The notes under the pieces are model-generated. The model worked only from the letters and a program-made list of their open reading frames with translations, was not told the DNA's origin and searched no databases. A stretch of DNA of 64,000 nt. It comes from Pseudomonadota bacterium. Its GTDB lineage: Bacteria; Desulfobacterota; Desulfobulbia; Desulfobulbales; JAGXFP01. The stretch covers positions 1 through 64,000 of the forward strand of contig JAHJIQ010000013.1 of NCBI GenBank assembly GCA_018823285.1. Direction: 5' to 3'. How positions within the stretch are numbered: position 1 is the first letter of the stretch; every line of letters begins with the position of its first letter. This document shows positions 33,454 through 42,600 of the stretch, piece by piece. A program made the translations under genes and the position numbers.

Positions 33454-35605
33454 CTTAACCAGAAAACCATTCACCGCCCCGGGGAGTTTTGCCGACACCA
33501 GAACCGTCAGCGGCGGAGTCTGCGAGATGTGCTTCTGGCGCTGCCAGCTGATCGGCAAAGTCCGCGACAACCGGCTGGTCAAACTCGAAGGCAACCCCAA
33601 GAGCATCGAGAACGGCAAAAGCATCTGCGCCCGCGGCAACGCCGGCATCCAGCTGCTGTACGATCCGGACCGGCTTAAATACCCGCTGAAGAATGTCGGC
33701 AAACGCGGCGCCCCGAAATGGAAACGGATCAGCTGGGAAGAGGCTCTCGACGAAAGCGCCGAAAAACTGAAGACGATCCAGAAAAAATACGGCCCCCACT
33801 CGGTGGCCCTTTTCCCCCATGGCGCCTCGGCCTTCTACCCCCTGCAGTACTTTGAGTTCACCGGCACCCCCAATATCAGCGAAGCGTCATTCTACCAATG
33901 TCGCGGAGTCCGGGACATGGCCTACATGACCACTTTCGGGTTTGCACCGGGAGAGAATGTCGACATGGCCAACGCGAAGGCGATTCTCCTGATCGGCACC
34001 CACCTGGGGGAAAATGTCCACGTTTCCCACCTGAAACAATATTTGAAGGGGCTTGAAAACGGCGCCAAGCTGATCGTTCTCGACCCCCGTTTCTCGGCCG
34101 CCGCCAGCAAGGCCGATATCTGGGTGGCCATCAAACCAGGCACCGACACCGCCTTTCTGCAGGCGGTCATGAACCGGCTGATCACCACCGGCAAATATGA
34201 CAAGGAGTTTGTGGCCAGGAGCTGCACCGGCTTTCAGGAATTCAAGGAAAGCATGAGCCACGCCACTCCGGAGTGGGCGGCCGAAACCTGCGACGTACCG
34301 GTGGCACAGGTCCTCCAGGTTGCCGACCTGCTCGGCGCTTCCCTGCCGAACGTTTCAGTCCATCCCGGGCGGCATACCACCTGGTACGGCACCGATTTTC
34401 AACGGCTGCGGGCCCAGGCCTGCCTGACCGCAATTCTCGGCGCTTACGGGGTCCCCGGCGGCCTGATCAGGCCGAAAGGCATGAAGCTCGGCAAAAAGGG
34501 CTGGGGACACGGGGTCTTTGCCGAAGACTGCGATCTCTCCACCTTCTGGCCTTTCCACCCGCCCGGAACCCCGACCGACGCCATCCGGGAGACCACCCTG
34601 ACCGAGAAGCCGTATCCGATCAAGGCGTGGATTGCCTGGGGACAGAATCCGATCCAGACCATCCCCGATCAGCGGAGGACCATCGAAGCCCTGCAGAAGG
34701 TTGATTTCGTGATGGTCACCGATGTCATGCCGATGGACATCACCATGTATGCGGATATCCTGCTGCCGGAGAAAAGCTATCTGGAAAGATACGACTACGT
34801 CAAGACCGGCATGCAGTGGAACCCGGCCGACAAACCGCAGCAGTTCATAACCGCCAGGATGCCGCTGGTCGAGCCGATGTTCGAGCGCAAGGACTCGGTC
34901 TGGATCATCAACGAACTGGCGAAAAGAATGGGTTACGGCGACAAGATCCCGGTCAACTCCATCGAAGAGCATGTCGATATCCGCCTGGCGGAGGCCAAAC
35001 TTTCCATCGCGGCCCTGAAAAAACTGGACGGCATCTACCTGCAGGATGGCAAGTCACCATACGCTCCTGCCGGGAAGCGTGAGTTCGAATTCGAGACCGA
35101 CAGCGGCAAGGTCGAATTGTATTCGGAACAGGTTGTCGACAACAATTTCCCGGGCTCCCCGGCCTATGTTGCCACCGAAGAGGTTCCGGCCGGCTTTGCC
35201 CGTCTGGTTTACGGCCGATCTCCGGTCCACAGCTTCAGCCGGACCCAGAACAACAGCTGGCTGCATCATGAAATGCCGGAAAATCCTCTCTGGCTCAATG
35301 ACCAATCCGCCGCAAAAATGGGCCTCAAGGACGGCGACCGGGTGATGCTGATCAACCAGGACGGCATTCAATCCAGGAACAGCACGGTGGTCAAGGTGAC
35401 CCCGGGGATCCGGAAAGATACCGTGTACCTCGCCCATGGTTACGGCGCGATGAACCCGGAACTCACCGTCGGCAAAGGGCAGGGAATCGATGACCAGGCG
35501 GTGATCACCAGATTTGCCATCGACCCGGAAACCGGCGCCACCGGCATGCGGACCAGCTTCGTCAAGGTCATCAAGGACGGAAGGACCCTGGAAATACCGG
35601 CCTGA
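33356..35605 (+). CDS. Molybdopterin oxidoreductase, thiosulfate/polysulfide reductase-like catalytic subunit
   Basis: A periplasmic molybdenum bis-MGD enzyme of the PhsA/PsrA/ArrA branch (CISM family). ATG 33356 follows GGAGGGAG; the 749-aa product starts with a Tat signal (LTRRKFLQTASLAAASVPLA). It has a [4Fe-4S] motif CEMCFWRC...CARG, a likely Mo-ligand cysteine in SFYQCRGVRDMAYM, and standard MGD-binding blocks (LIVLDPRFSAAASKADIWVA, AWIAWGQNPIQTIPDQ, DGDRVMLINQDGI). Length fits PhsA/PsrA (about 760). The substrate could be thiosulfate, polysulfide or another oxyanion; sequence reading cannot decide. The operon is torD, this gene, FeS subunit. Confidence 0.88.
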   Translation: MSYNLTRRKFLQTASLAAASVPLAKIARAEQSSLTRKPFTAPGSFADTRTVSGGVCEMCFWRCQLIGKVRDNRLVKLEGNPKSIENGKSICARGNAGIQLLYDPDRLKYPLKNVGKRGAPKWKRISWEEALDESAEKLKTIQKKYGPHSVALFPHGASAFYPLQYFEFTGTPNISEASFYQCRGVRDMAYMTTFGFAPGENVDMANAKAILLIGTHLGENVHVSHLKQYLKGLENGAKLIVLDPRFSAAASKADIWVAIKPGTDTAFLQAVMNRLITTGKYDKEFVARSCTGFQEFKESMSHATPEWAAETCDVPVAQVLQVADLLGASLPNVSVHPGRHTTWYGTDFQRLRAQACLTAILGAYGVPGGLIRPKGMKLGKKGWGHGVFAEDCDLSTFWPFHPPGTPTDAIRETTLTEKPYPIKAWIAWGQNPIQTIPDQRRTIEALQKVDFVMVTDVMPMDITMYADILLPEKSYLERYDYVKTGMQWNPADKPQQFITARMPLVEPMFERKDSVWIINELAKRMGYGDKIPVNSIEEHVDIRLAEAKLSIAALKKLDGIYLQDGKSPYAPAGKREFEFETDSGKVELYSEQVVDNNFPGSPAYVATEEVPAGFARLVYGRSPVHSFSRTQNNSWLHHEMPENPLWLNDQSAAKMGLKDGDRVMLINQDGIQSRNSTVVKVTPGIRKDTVYLAHGYGAMNPELTVGKGQGIDDQAVITRFAIDPETGATGMRTSFVKVIKDGRTLEIPA

Positions 35606-35654
35606 ACATCCGGCGCAATGAATAACTGATCAACAATCAAAGGGAGGAATCACC

Positions 35655-36419
35655 TTGAAACAATATGGAATGGTTATCGACCTCGAAAAATGCATCGGCT
35701 GCCATGCCTGTGCGGTTGCCTGCAAAGCGGAATGGGACGTCCCGGCCGACAAGGGCAGGAACTGGGTGAAGAGACTGGGACCGAGCAATACCCCCCATGG
35801 ACTCGCCTCAACCTACTATCCGGGGTTATGCAATCATTGCGACCAGCCAGCCTGTGTGGCCGTGTGCCCGGCGGATCCGGTTGCAATGACCTTCACCGAA
35901 GCCGGGACCGGTAAAACCAAAACCATGGAAGTCGCCGCCACCTGGAAAGACCCGTTTGACGGCACCGTCCAGATCGACAAGGAAAGATGTCTTGGCTGCG
36001 GCGCCTGCGCCGATGCCTGCCCGTACAGCGCCCGTTACGTCAATCCGGCACTGGGCGAAGACGGCAAAGCCGACAAATGCACCTTCTGCGTGGAAAGAGT
36101 GGCCGCCGGCCTCGAACCGGCCTGTGTCCAGACCTGTCTGGCCGGAGCCCGGATCTTCGGTGATCTGAACGACCCGAAATCAGAGGTGGCAAAGTATGTA
36201 AAAAAAGGCGCCGTCAAAATGGAATCTGATGCGGTAAAAATCGGCCCGAACGTGAGGTATTTCGGCAACCGAAGGGATCTTCACCTGCTCACCGAAAGCA
36301 GCACCCCGCAGGTGATGCCGGAAGCCTCGATGAGGAGAATCATGATGGCAAAAATGCTCCGCCCCCTGACGAAAAAAGCCGGGACCAAAAATGGTCTGCT
36401 GGGCATCCTGACCGGATGA
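35655..36419 (+). CDS. Four-cluster ferredoxin-like electron-transfer subunit
   Basis: Carries electrons between the quinone pool or a cytochrome and the molybdenum subunit. The 254-aa protein has four cysteine groups: CIGCHACAVAC, CNHCDQPACVAVCP, CLGCGACADACP and CTFCVERVAAG...CVQTC, the PhsB/PsrB/DmsB pattern for four [4Fe-4S] clusters. No signal peptide: it would be co-exported with the Tat-signalled partner. The C-terminal ~60 residues (after GDLNDP) are a basic, hydrophobic tail (MRRIMMAKMLRPLTKK). No NrfD/PsrC-type membrane gene follows; a terminator does. Confidence 0.92.
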   Translation: MKQYGMVIDLEKCIGCHACAVACKAEWDVPADKGRNWVKRLGPSNTPHGLASTYYPGLCNHCDQPACVAVCPADPVAMTFTEAGTGKTKTMEVAATWKDPFDGTVQIDKERCLGCGACADACPYSARYVNPALGEDGKADKCTFCVERVAAGLEPACVQTCLAGARIFGDLNDPKSEVAKYVKKGAVKMESDAVKIGPNVRYFGNRRDLHLLTESSTPQVMPEASMRRIMMAKMLRPLTKKAGTKNGLLGILTG

Positions 36420-36511
36420 CATGGAGCGAAAGCGAAAGTCGAGAACTTCTTATCAAATGAAACAGATATCAATTTCCCCCTGATACGCCCCATTCAATGA
36501 CAAACGACCTA

Positions 36512-36554
36512 AGGCCACTCGATCCCCCCCCTGATCCGAGTGGCCTTTTTTTTT
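36512..36554 (+). terminator. Rho-independent terminator of the molybdoenzyme operon
   Basis: AGGCCACTCG and CGAGTGGCCT form 10-bp perfect arms followed by a T-run, about 95 bp after the FeS-subunit stop. Beyond it to 36755 nothing else is supportable. Confidence 0.9.
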
Positions 36555-36755
36555 GATGGAGAAAACCCAATCAGTATCAGCACAAATTCGGAGCAATAAA
36601 GACTCATCGCCCCGCACGCACTGATAATTGCTCCTTCAGGGCAAAAGGTATTTTTCCCGTAGTCCTGAAGCTTTCAATTCAGGAGCGATCTCTCTACAAT
36701 TTAATGAAAGGCTTTGGCAGTCAGACCGGCTTCACCATAACAAGGGGGCAATATC

Positions 36756-36971
36756 ATGATTTCTGCAGCACGTTCCGTCAAAAAATCTTTTCTCCTCGAC
36801 CTTTTTCATCAATGCCCGCGCGGCTCCAATACGGTTAATCAAGGTTGCCCGCTCTTCAACGTGAGAAAACTTACCCCGGAAAACAAGGCCATCTACATCG
36901 AAAAGCTGTCCGATCTCCAGATGAACAACATTATTGAACATCATCTGCATTGTGTCAGCAAACCCGATTGA
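36756..36971 (+). CDS. Small Cys-containing protein (71 aa, hypothetical)
   Basis: A 71-aa protein behind a CAAGGGGG ribosome-site-like stretch. It contains LFHQCPRG, NQGCPLFNVRKLTPENKAI and EHHLHCVSKP, with three Cys and two His residues near them that could bind metal. Codon use and composition look coding. It converges with a Cys-rich XRE-family gene downstream (60-bp gap). Not assigned to a family. Confidence 0.5.
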   Translation: MISAARSVKKSFLLDLFHQCPRGSNTVNQGCPLFNVRKLTPENKAIYIEKLSDLQMNNIIEHHLHCVSKPD

Positions 36972-37031
36972 CACTCTCTTTTTGCTTTGCGGGAATTATT
37001 TTCAACGCTTCCCCATCACCAAAAGCAACAA

Positions 37032-37457
37032 CTACTCGGATCCTTTAATCTCTTCAAGGTCGGAAATCAGGGCTTTGAACACATCACACCCCTTACAGAT
37101 CTCCATTTTTTCCTTCCAGCTTTTCTGAATTTTGCATTCGCATATGGTTCCGTTAATGAACCAGCAGAACTTTCCGGCGTCAAATTCCCAGGCTGGGCAA
37201 TTTTTTTTCCGGTCGGGGGGGCATTTCTTGATCACCCAGCACGGTTTTCGGGAATCAAAACTCTGTCTGAGATTGCCCAGAAGAAAGTAAAGCTGCCGCT
37301 CCACATGGGTCGGAATATTCCGCCACCCCTGCTCATAGCTGTGAATGGCCTTCAAGGAAGTCCCCAGCAATTCTGCAATCTGCTTCTGGGTCTTGTTCAG
37401 TTTTTTCCGATAATAGATAAACTCTTCGTTGTCCACTCCGACTCTCCATGGCCCCAC
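37032..37457 (-). CDS. XRE-type HTH regulator with Cys-rich C-terminal domain
   Basis: Residues ~10-65 form an XRE helix-turn-helix (YYRKKLNKTQKQIAELLGTS, LKAIHSYEQGWRNIPTHVER). The C-terminal part has about ten cysteines in a conserved-looking order: CWVIKKCPPDRKKNCPAW, FCWFINGTICECK, EICKGCDVF. I recall this Cys module from deltaproteobacterial regulatory proteins, where metal or Fe-S binding is likely; the ligand is unknown. ATG 37457 is used; a GTG seven codons later (VDNEEF) with GGAG upstream is an alternative. 141 aa at most. Confidence 0.75.
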   Translation of the reverse strand: MGPWRVGVDNEEFIYYRKKLNKTQKQIAELLGTSLKAIHSYEQGWRNIPTHVERQLYFLLGNLRQSFDSRKPCWVIKKCPPDRKKNCPAWEFDAGKFCWFINGTICECKIQKSWKEKMEICKGCDVFKALISDLEEIKGSE

Positions 37458-37661
37458 AGTCTTATCCCGTGGGAGGCATCAACCAAAACACCGGAACAAC
37501 CGGCGCACAATTTCAACAAGACCTCCTTTATAACACAATATCAATAATTAATCCCATGAAAACGGCAAGGGGAACCAGGTTCTTCCCGGTTGGAATGGAC
37601 CGACAAAACAATCTCCGCCGCGGCAGAGAACAAACAGCACGGGATTTGAAACCGGGAAGGC

Positions 37662-37784
37662 ATGAACATGAAAAAGCGATACGTTTACCCCCGTTGCGGG
37701 CTGGAGGCTCTAAGCCTCTCGCTGTTCGCTATCTGCTGCGGGGAGTTTCAATCAAGGTCGGAAAGCGGATCTGATGATGATTAA
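37662..37784 (+). CDS. Possible small peptide gene (40 aa)
   Basis: MNMKKRYVYPRCGLEALS is followed by a short hydrophobic stretch LSLFAICCGEF and an acidic tail SGSDDD. GGGAAGG precedes the two in-frame ATGs (37662 and 37668). It could be a tiny lipoprotein-like or secreted peptide, or chance. The rest of 37458-37836 holds nothing else I can support. Confidence 0.3.
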   Translation: MNMKKRYVYPRCGLEALSLSLFAICCGEFQSRSESGSDDD

Positions 37785-37836
37785 TCCGCCCGGACAACCA
37801 TGAAAGAGTTATGCCCGGATCTCTTTCCGGATTTCT

Positions 37837-39342
37837 TTAAGGTTTTTTCTCATCAGGCTCGGCAGGATTCCGGGCTGAAGCCGGATCTGGGGCAAGGGAC
37901 ATCAGAAACAGTTCGTACCCTTTGCCTTTCCGCACGATTGCACCATTGGCTCCGGCAGGAAACCCCGGTGAATTTGTCAGACCGGCAAGCACTTTCCGCT
38001 GCTCTTTTCCGAAAGTCATTACCGGCGTGCGTTCGTTCACAGCACCATCGGTAAAAACAGCCTCATCAACAGTTTTCAAATCCGGACTCATTTTGAAAAC
38101 CACAATATCTCCCTCTCCTTCTTTGCGGATTTCCCGGGCACTTCCAAGCAAACCGGAAATTGTGGTCGAGTCGGTGTCACCACCGATGTATACCCCCGAA
38201 TCATCCTGGGAAATCAAACTAAATGCCCAATCCCTGCCACCACCTCCCAGGAAGGTCGATGCGAGCAGCTTTTCAAAATTGGCGCTGATCCGGCTGACAA
38301 AGATATCCGCCTCCCCATTGAAACTCTCGTCAAAGGAGCCGGAAGTTACCGGAAAATCAGATGACAAGGTCAGACCGGTCACATAGAAACTGCCATCCTT
38401 GCCGGGAGCAAGTGAGTTAACCACATCATGGCCGCTGCCGCCCAACAGAACTGCGGCCGACATATTCTCCAGATCGGCGTCAAACCTGGCAATAAAACCA
38501 TTGCCGTTTGAGTCCGCAGGATTTACAGCAAAGGGGTTGGCCGAAACCGGGAAATCCTGCGAATCGGTGAACCCGGCCACAATCACATCGCCTGATTCTT
38601 CTACCGTTAATCCCCGGGCCAGTTCCCAGCCCATTCCCCCGAGGAAAGAGATGCGCAAAATATTCAGGCTGCCGGCCAGCCGGGCCACAAAAATATCGGC
38701 CGGCCCGCCATTATAGCTCCTGTCCCAACCTGGTCCGGACGAAGGAAAAGTTGCTGAATTTGCCTGGCCCACAAGATACAGACTGCCATCATGACTCCCT
38801 GCCAGGGCGAGCCCTTTGCCGGGACCCAGCAGACTGACACCCTCAAGATGTTTGAGAGCGTTGTCGATCCTGGCAACAAAGACTGCCTGGTCTTTCAGAA
38901 GAGGCCGTCCGGCGCCGGGAACATTGGATACGGTGGTGAAATCAGACGAATTTGTACTGCCGGTCAGAACAAGAGTGCCATCCCGATCGACCATAATCGC
39001 CCTGACCCATTCAGCCCCGCCACCACCCAGAAAAGTCACGGTAAGGAGAACTGAAGAGAGGCCGTCGAATTTTGCAATGAAGATGTCGCTCGGGCCGCCG
39101 TTATAGGTTGAATCATAGGCATCCCGGGAGACTGTCATTCCGGACGAAGCGGACCCCGCCAGATAGATGAACCCCTGACTGTCCACCGCCAGTGCATGGC
39201 TCGGCACATCAAAGTCGGGGGTGTCAACCGGCCCCAAAAGGGCGGCAAAATCCGGTCCGGCTAAAGCCACTCCCGACAATGCCGGAAACAGGACGGCAAG
39301 CAGTAGCAGAGTTATCGAAAGCCTTTTCCAGCACAACAGCAT
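37837..39342 (-). CDS. Secreted SBBP-repeat beta-propeller protein (501 aa)
   Basis: An exported protein with a signal peptide (hydrophobic core ITLLLLAVLFPALSGVALA). The body consists of repeated units of the SBBP kind: DSQGFIYLAGSASSG, DIFIAKFDGLSS, FLGGGGAEWVRAI, DGTLVLTGSTNSSDF, later DIFVARLAGSLNI, FLGGMGWELARGL, GDVIVAGFTDSQDFP, LLGGSGHDVVNSL, DIFVSRISANFEK, FLGGGGRDWAFSL. This gives a six- or seven-bladed propeller. The C-terminus is a short acidic Pro-rich tail. It lies 260 bp from the giant propeller/Fn3 gene on the same strand, separated by repeats, and may belong to the same surface system. Confidence 0.8.
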   Translation of the reverse strand: MLLCWKRLSITLLLLAVLFPALSGVALAGPDFAALLGPVDTPDFDVPSHALAVDSQGFIYLAGSASSGMTVSRDAYDSTYNGGPSDIFIAKFDGLSSVLLTVTFLGGGGAEWVRAIMVDRDGTLVLTGSTNSSDFTTVSNVPGAGRPLLKDQAVFVARIDNALKHLEGVSLLGPGKGLALAGSHDGSLYLVGQANSATFPSSGPGWDRSYNGGPADIFVARLAGSLNILRISFLGGMGWELARGLTVEESGDVIVAGFTDSQDFPVSANPFAVNPADSNGNGFIARFDADLENMSAAVLLGGSGHDVVNSLAPGKDGSFYVTGLTLSSDFPVTSGSFDESFNGEADIFVSRISANFEKLLASTFLGGGGRDWAFSLISQDDSGVYIGGDTDSTTISGLLGSAREIRKEGEGDIVVFKMSPDLKTVDEAVFTDGAVNERTPVMTFGKEQRKVLAGLTNSPGFPAGANGAIVRKGKGYELFLMSLAPDPASARNPAEPDEKKP

Positions 39343-39404
39343 AAATGCAGCCTCATCTGTTTTTTTCCCTTCGGGTATATGCCTCGGTGTCTCGCTTGCT
39401 CGCT

Positions 39405-39605
39405 TTCGCCCGGGGGCATAAGTTTCGTATAAGCAGGCACGCTGCTTAACTTAACTAATCAGTACGAGCAGGCGAGCTGCTCAACTGGAGCTTTTCACCC
39501 TTCGGGTATAAGTTTCGTACGAGCAGGCGAGCTGCTCAACTGGAGCTTTTCACCCTTCGGGTATAAGTTTCGTACGAGCAGGCGAGCTGCTCAACTCAGC
39601 TTTAT
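39405..39605 (+). repeat. Tandem cluster of the dispersed 55-bp hairpin repeat
   Basis: Four units: a divergent one at 39427 (AAGCAGGCACGCTGCTT) and three near-identical ones starting at 39462, 39517 and 39572, with exact 55-bp spacing. Each unit has CGTACGAGCAGGCGAGCTG, CTCAACTGGAGC and TTCACCCTTCGGGTATAAG. GAGCAG-N5-CTGCTC can form a hairpin, and CCCTTCGGG a second. The cluster lies directly at the 3' end of the giant gene and overlaps its stop codon. Confidence 0.92.
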
Positions 39606-42600
39606 CTGCAGGTCGTATCATCCAGCCCGCCTCCGCCGATCACATCGGTAGTGGCGGAATCTTCGTTGCTGTAAGCTGAATAACTGGTATGCCCGTCACG
39701 ATGCGCCCTGACTCTGTAGGTATAGGTAGCACCCGGATCCAGGGTGGTCGTGTCGATATACCCGACACTTCCCGGCCCGACCTCGGCAATCTTGATAAAT
39801 TGCCCGCCGAAGATCATCTTTTCGATCTCATAGCCCTCTTCATCAGCCGCGTTATCAGTCCAGACCAGACTGATTTTTCTTGAACCGCCCGCTGTTGCGG
39901 TCAGGACCGGAGCCGCCGGATTGGTCAGCTCATTGACCTTTGCGGTGTAGAGATTGTCCCAGGCCGGGCAACTCGTCTCCTTGAAGGCCCGGACCTGATA
40001 ATAATAATCCGTCGAGGCGGCCAGGTTGTCGGAGTCACGGTAAATGGTCGCAACCTCTGAATTGATCCGGAAATCATCGATCACCGCCTGCAAAGATACC
40101 CCCGCTTCGCTCTGGTGAGCAAACTGACGGATGGCGACAAAGGAGGGAACCGCTCCCGGATCGGCGCCGGCTTTAGAGAGTATGGCCTGCCAGCCCCTGG
40201 CCTGCCAATCCCAGTAATAAAGGGTGTACGAAGCCCCGGCACGGATCATTCTGAACTTCCCGGCAGTATCACTGGTCACGGCAATCTGTTCGCTCATAAC
40301 TCCGTTCAACAGAATTTCTGCCCGGTAATAACTGCCATTCACCTCATCAACAGCCCGATCCAGCAGAATCCTGTCCACTCCCATATTCATCTGGAGCCGC
40401 GTATGGATATGCTGATGGCTGGCCGATTCCGGAAGTGTCACTGCGGGCAGCACCCAGGTGAATTCAAGATCAAGATCGCCGCTTCCCAGGGAGGCCGGAT
40501 CTGCAAGCCCCAACAGTGCCTGGTTCCAGTTGACCCCGGTGCCGGCGGTTGATGAGGATTCAAGCACCGCGGTCCCACCAGCCTCCGAGATGGCGACCGA
40601 CCCGGTTTCGTCACTGAGATTAACTAGCGGCGTATAATCCCAGGCCCCAAGCCCCAGTCTACCGCCCTGCACCCACATGGAACCGATCCCGGCGGTGAAA
40701 CCGTCATGATTCAGCAGACTCCCGATCTCACTGTAGTTGGTGTCCAGGGTGTCACAATCACCGGAAGCGGTCTGGTCACACCGCTCGATCCTGAAACCGG
40801 TCTCGTCACTATTGACATCCGTCCAGACCAGATCAATCCGCCGGCTGTCGTTCTGCTGGTCGTAGACCTCCGTCAAGGCCAGACCGCCCGGCGCTGTCGG
40901 CGCACCGGAAGTTGTCGCGTCGTCGGATGGGCTCGGGACTGAAACCCACTCGCCGCTCCGGACCGCCTTGACCCGGTATGAATATACAGTGTCCGGGCAG
41001 ACCGAGGTGTCGCTGTAATAATCGATTCCCGCGCCGACGGTAGCGAGCTGGCTGTAGCGATTGTCCGGATCACCGTCACAGAAGGTCTTGTCCCCGGTAC
41101 AACGGTCGATAACAAAACCGGTTTCCGAAGAGGTCGTGTCGTCCCAGGTCAATTCTACCCTGGTGTTTTCAACCCCGTCGGCGATCAGATTTTCCGGACC
41201 GGGAATATCGGTCGTAGCGGTTGCCGTGGAAACAAATCCGCTGTCCCAGTCGCAGGCGGCGCCATCCTTATGGGCCTGGACCCGGTAACAGTAGGTGGTA
41301 TTGTACGCGAGCGCCCCGTCCGGCAAATCCGCGCCGGTATCGAGATAGGTAAAGATATCCTGTCCCGCAGTCTGACCGATCTCGTCAAAGTTCGCGCAGG
41401 TTTCATCACCCCGTTCAATTCTGAACCAGGATTCGTCGGGGTTGATGTCGTTCCAGCCCACCTGAATCGAGGACTCGGTAACTCCAATAGTGGTGCTCTG
41501 GTCCATAACCGGCTGAGAATGGAGTGCGGTGATAACCGTATCAGAATCACTGCGCAGTGAGTTCCATACTTCAACCGGAGTTGACTCCTCAGCGCCGAGG
41601 GTGATACCCATTGTCCCGGGCCCGGCAACTGCCACCATATTCACCTTCATCTGATGGTTGTACTGGGTAAAGGCGACCCGCAGGGTCGCATCGGTATAGT
41701 TCGTGGTCTCCTGGATCAGCCGCCAGTCCGGATAGGCGCCGCCCCTCAGATAATAACGGGCTCCGGCGCTTTTCAGCTCGATCTTCACCTCGTAATCGGT
41801 ATTGGCGATGTACGGGGTGGCTACGATGTAACTCCGGCCGCTTGCTTTTTCGTAGACATCGATGTTTCCGAAATTCGGCCAGAACAGACCATATATCAGC
41901 TGGGTATAACTTGGATTGGTCGTCTGATTCATTTCCCAGCCGGCCATCAGATTATCCGACGTCGGCCCGTTTTCAGGGCGAACCTGCATGTACAACACCA
42001 TGCCCACGGTGCGGGGAAAGGTCTTTTTGGAGATCAGGGCCGCGTTCCAGGAGTTGTCGACAGAACTGAGGAGAAGCGCGTTGTTCTGGCTGATCTGCCC
42101 GACTGCCGTATCGATTTCAACCCACTTGTCACTGTCGATCGCCGTTCCCTGGAAATCATCAAAGAACTCGGCCGAGGCCATCACTGCGGCCATGGTTGAC
42201 GGGGATGAGGTGGCCGATGGATTGCCGTAATAGAGATTCACGGCGTTCAGATTGCCGGTCACAAACCAGACCTTGGCCTGAACGCCATCCGTTTTGCTGT
42301 CGATCACATAGGGCAGTTCCAACCCGGTGTCCGCATCAACAAAGCGAAGATCGGCAAAATCCGCCAACATGTCCGAATCATACGGGATCGTGACAAGGGC
42401 TGTCTGATTCGCCTGAAAGCCGGTAATCGCAAGAGCGCGTCTTCTGCTCCAGCTCCCGCCGCCACCGTTGCTGAATCCGTTGACCGGCAGGCCGTCGCTC
42501 TGCGCTTCGACCTTGTAGGTATAGGTCTTGCCGCTGCAGACCGTTTCGTCGGACCATGAACGCTGGTTCGGTCCGGCGTTTTTGATCTCTGTGAAATTGG

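Noticed and set aside
39405-39605. CRISPR array
   Set aside because: Units are near-identical over their full 55 bp with no unique spacers, and dispersed copies exist elsewhere.
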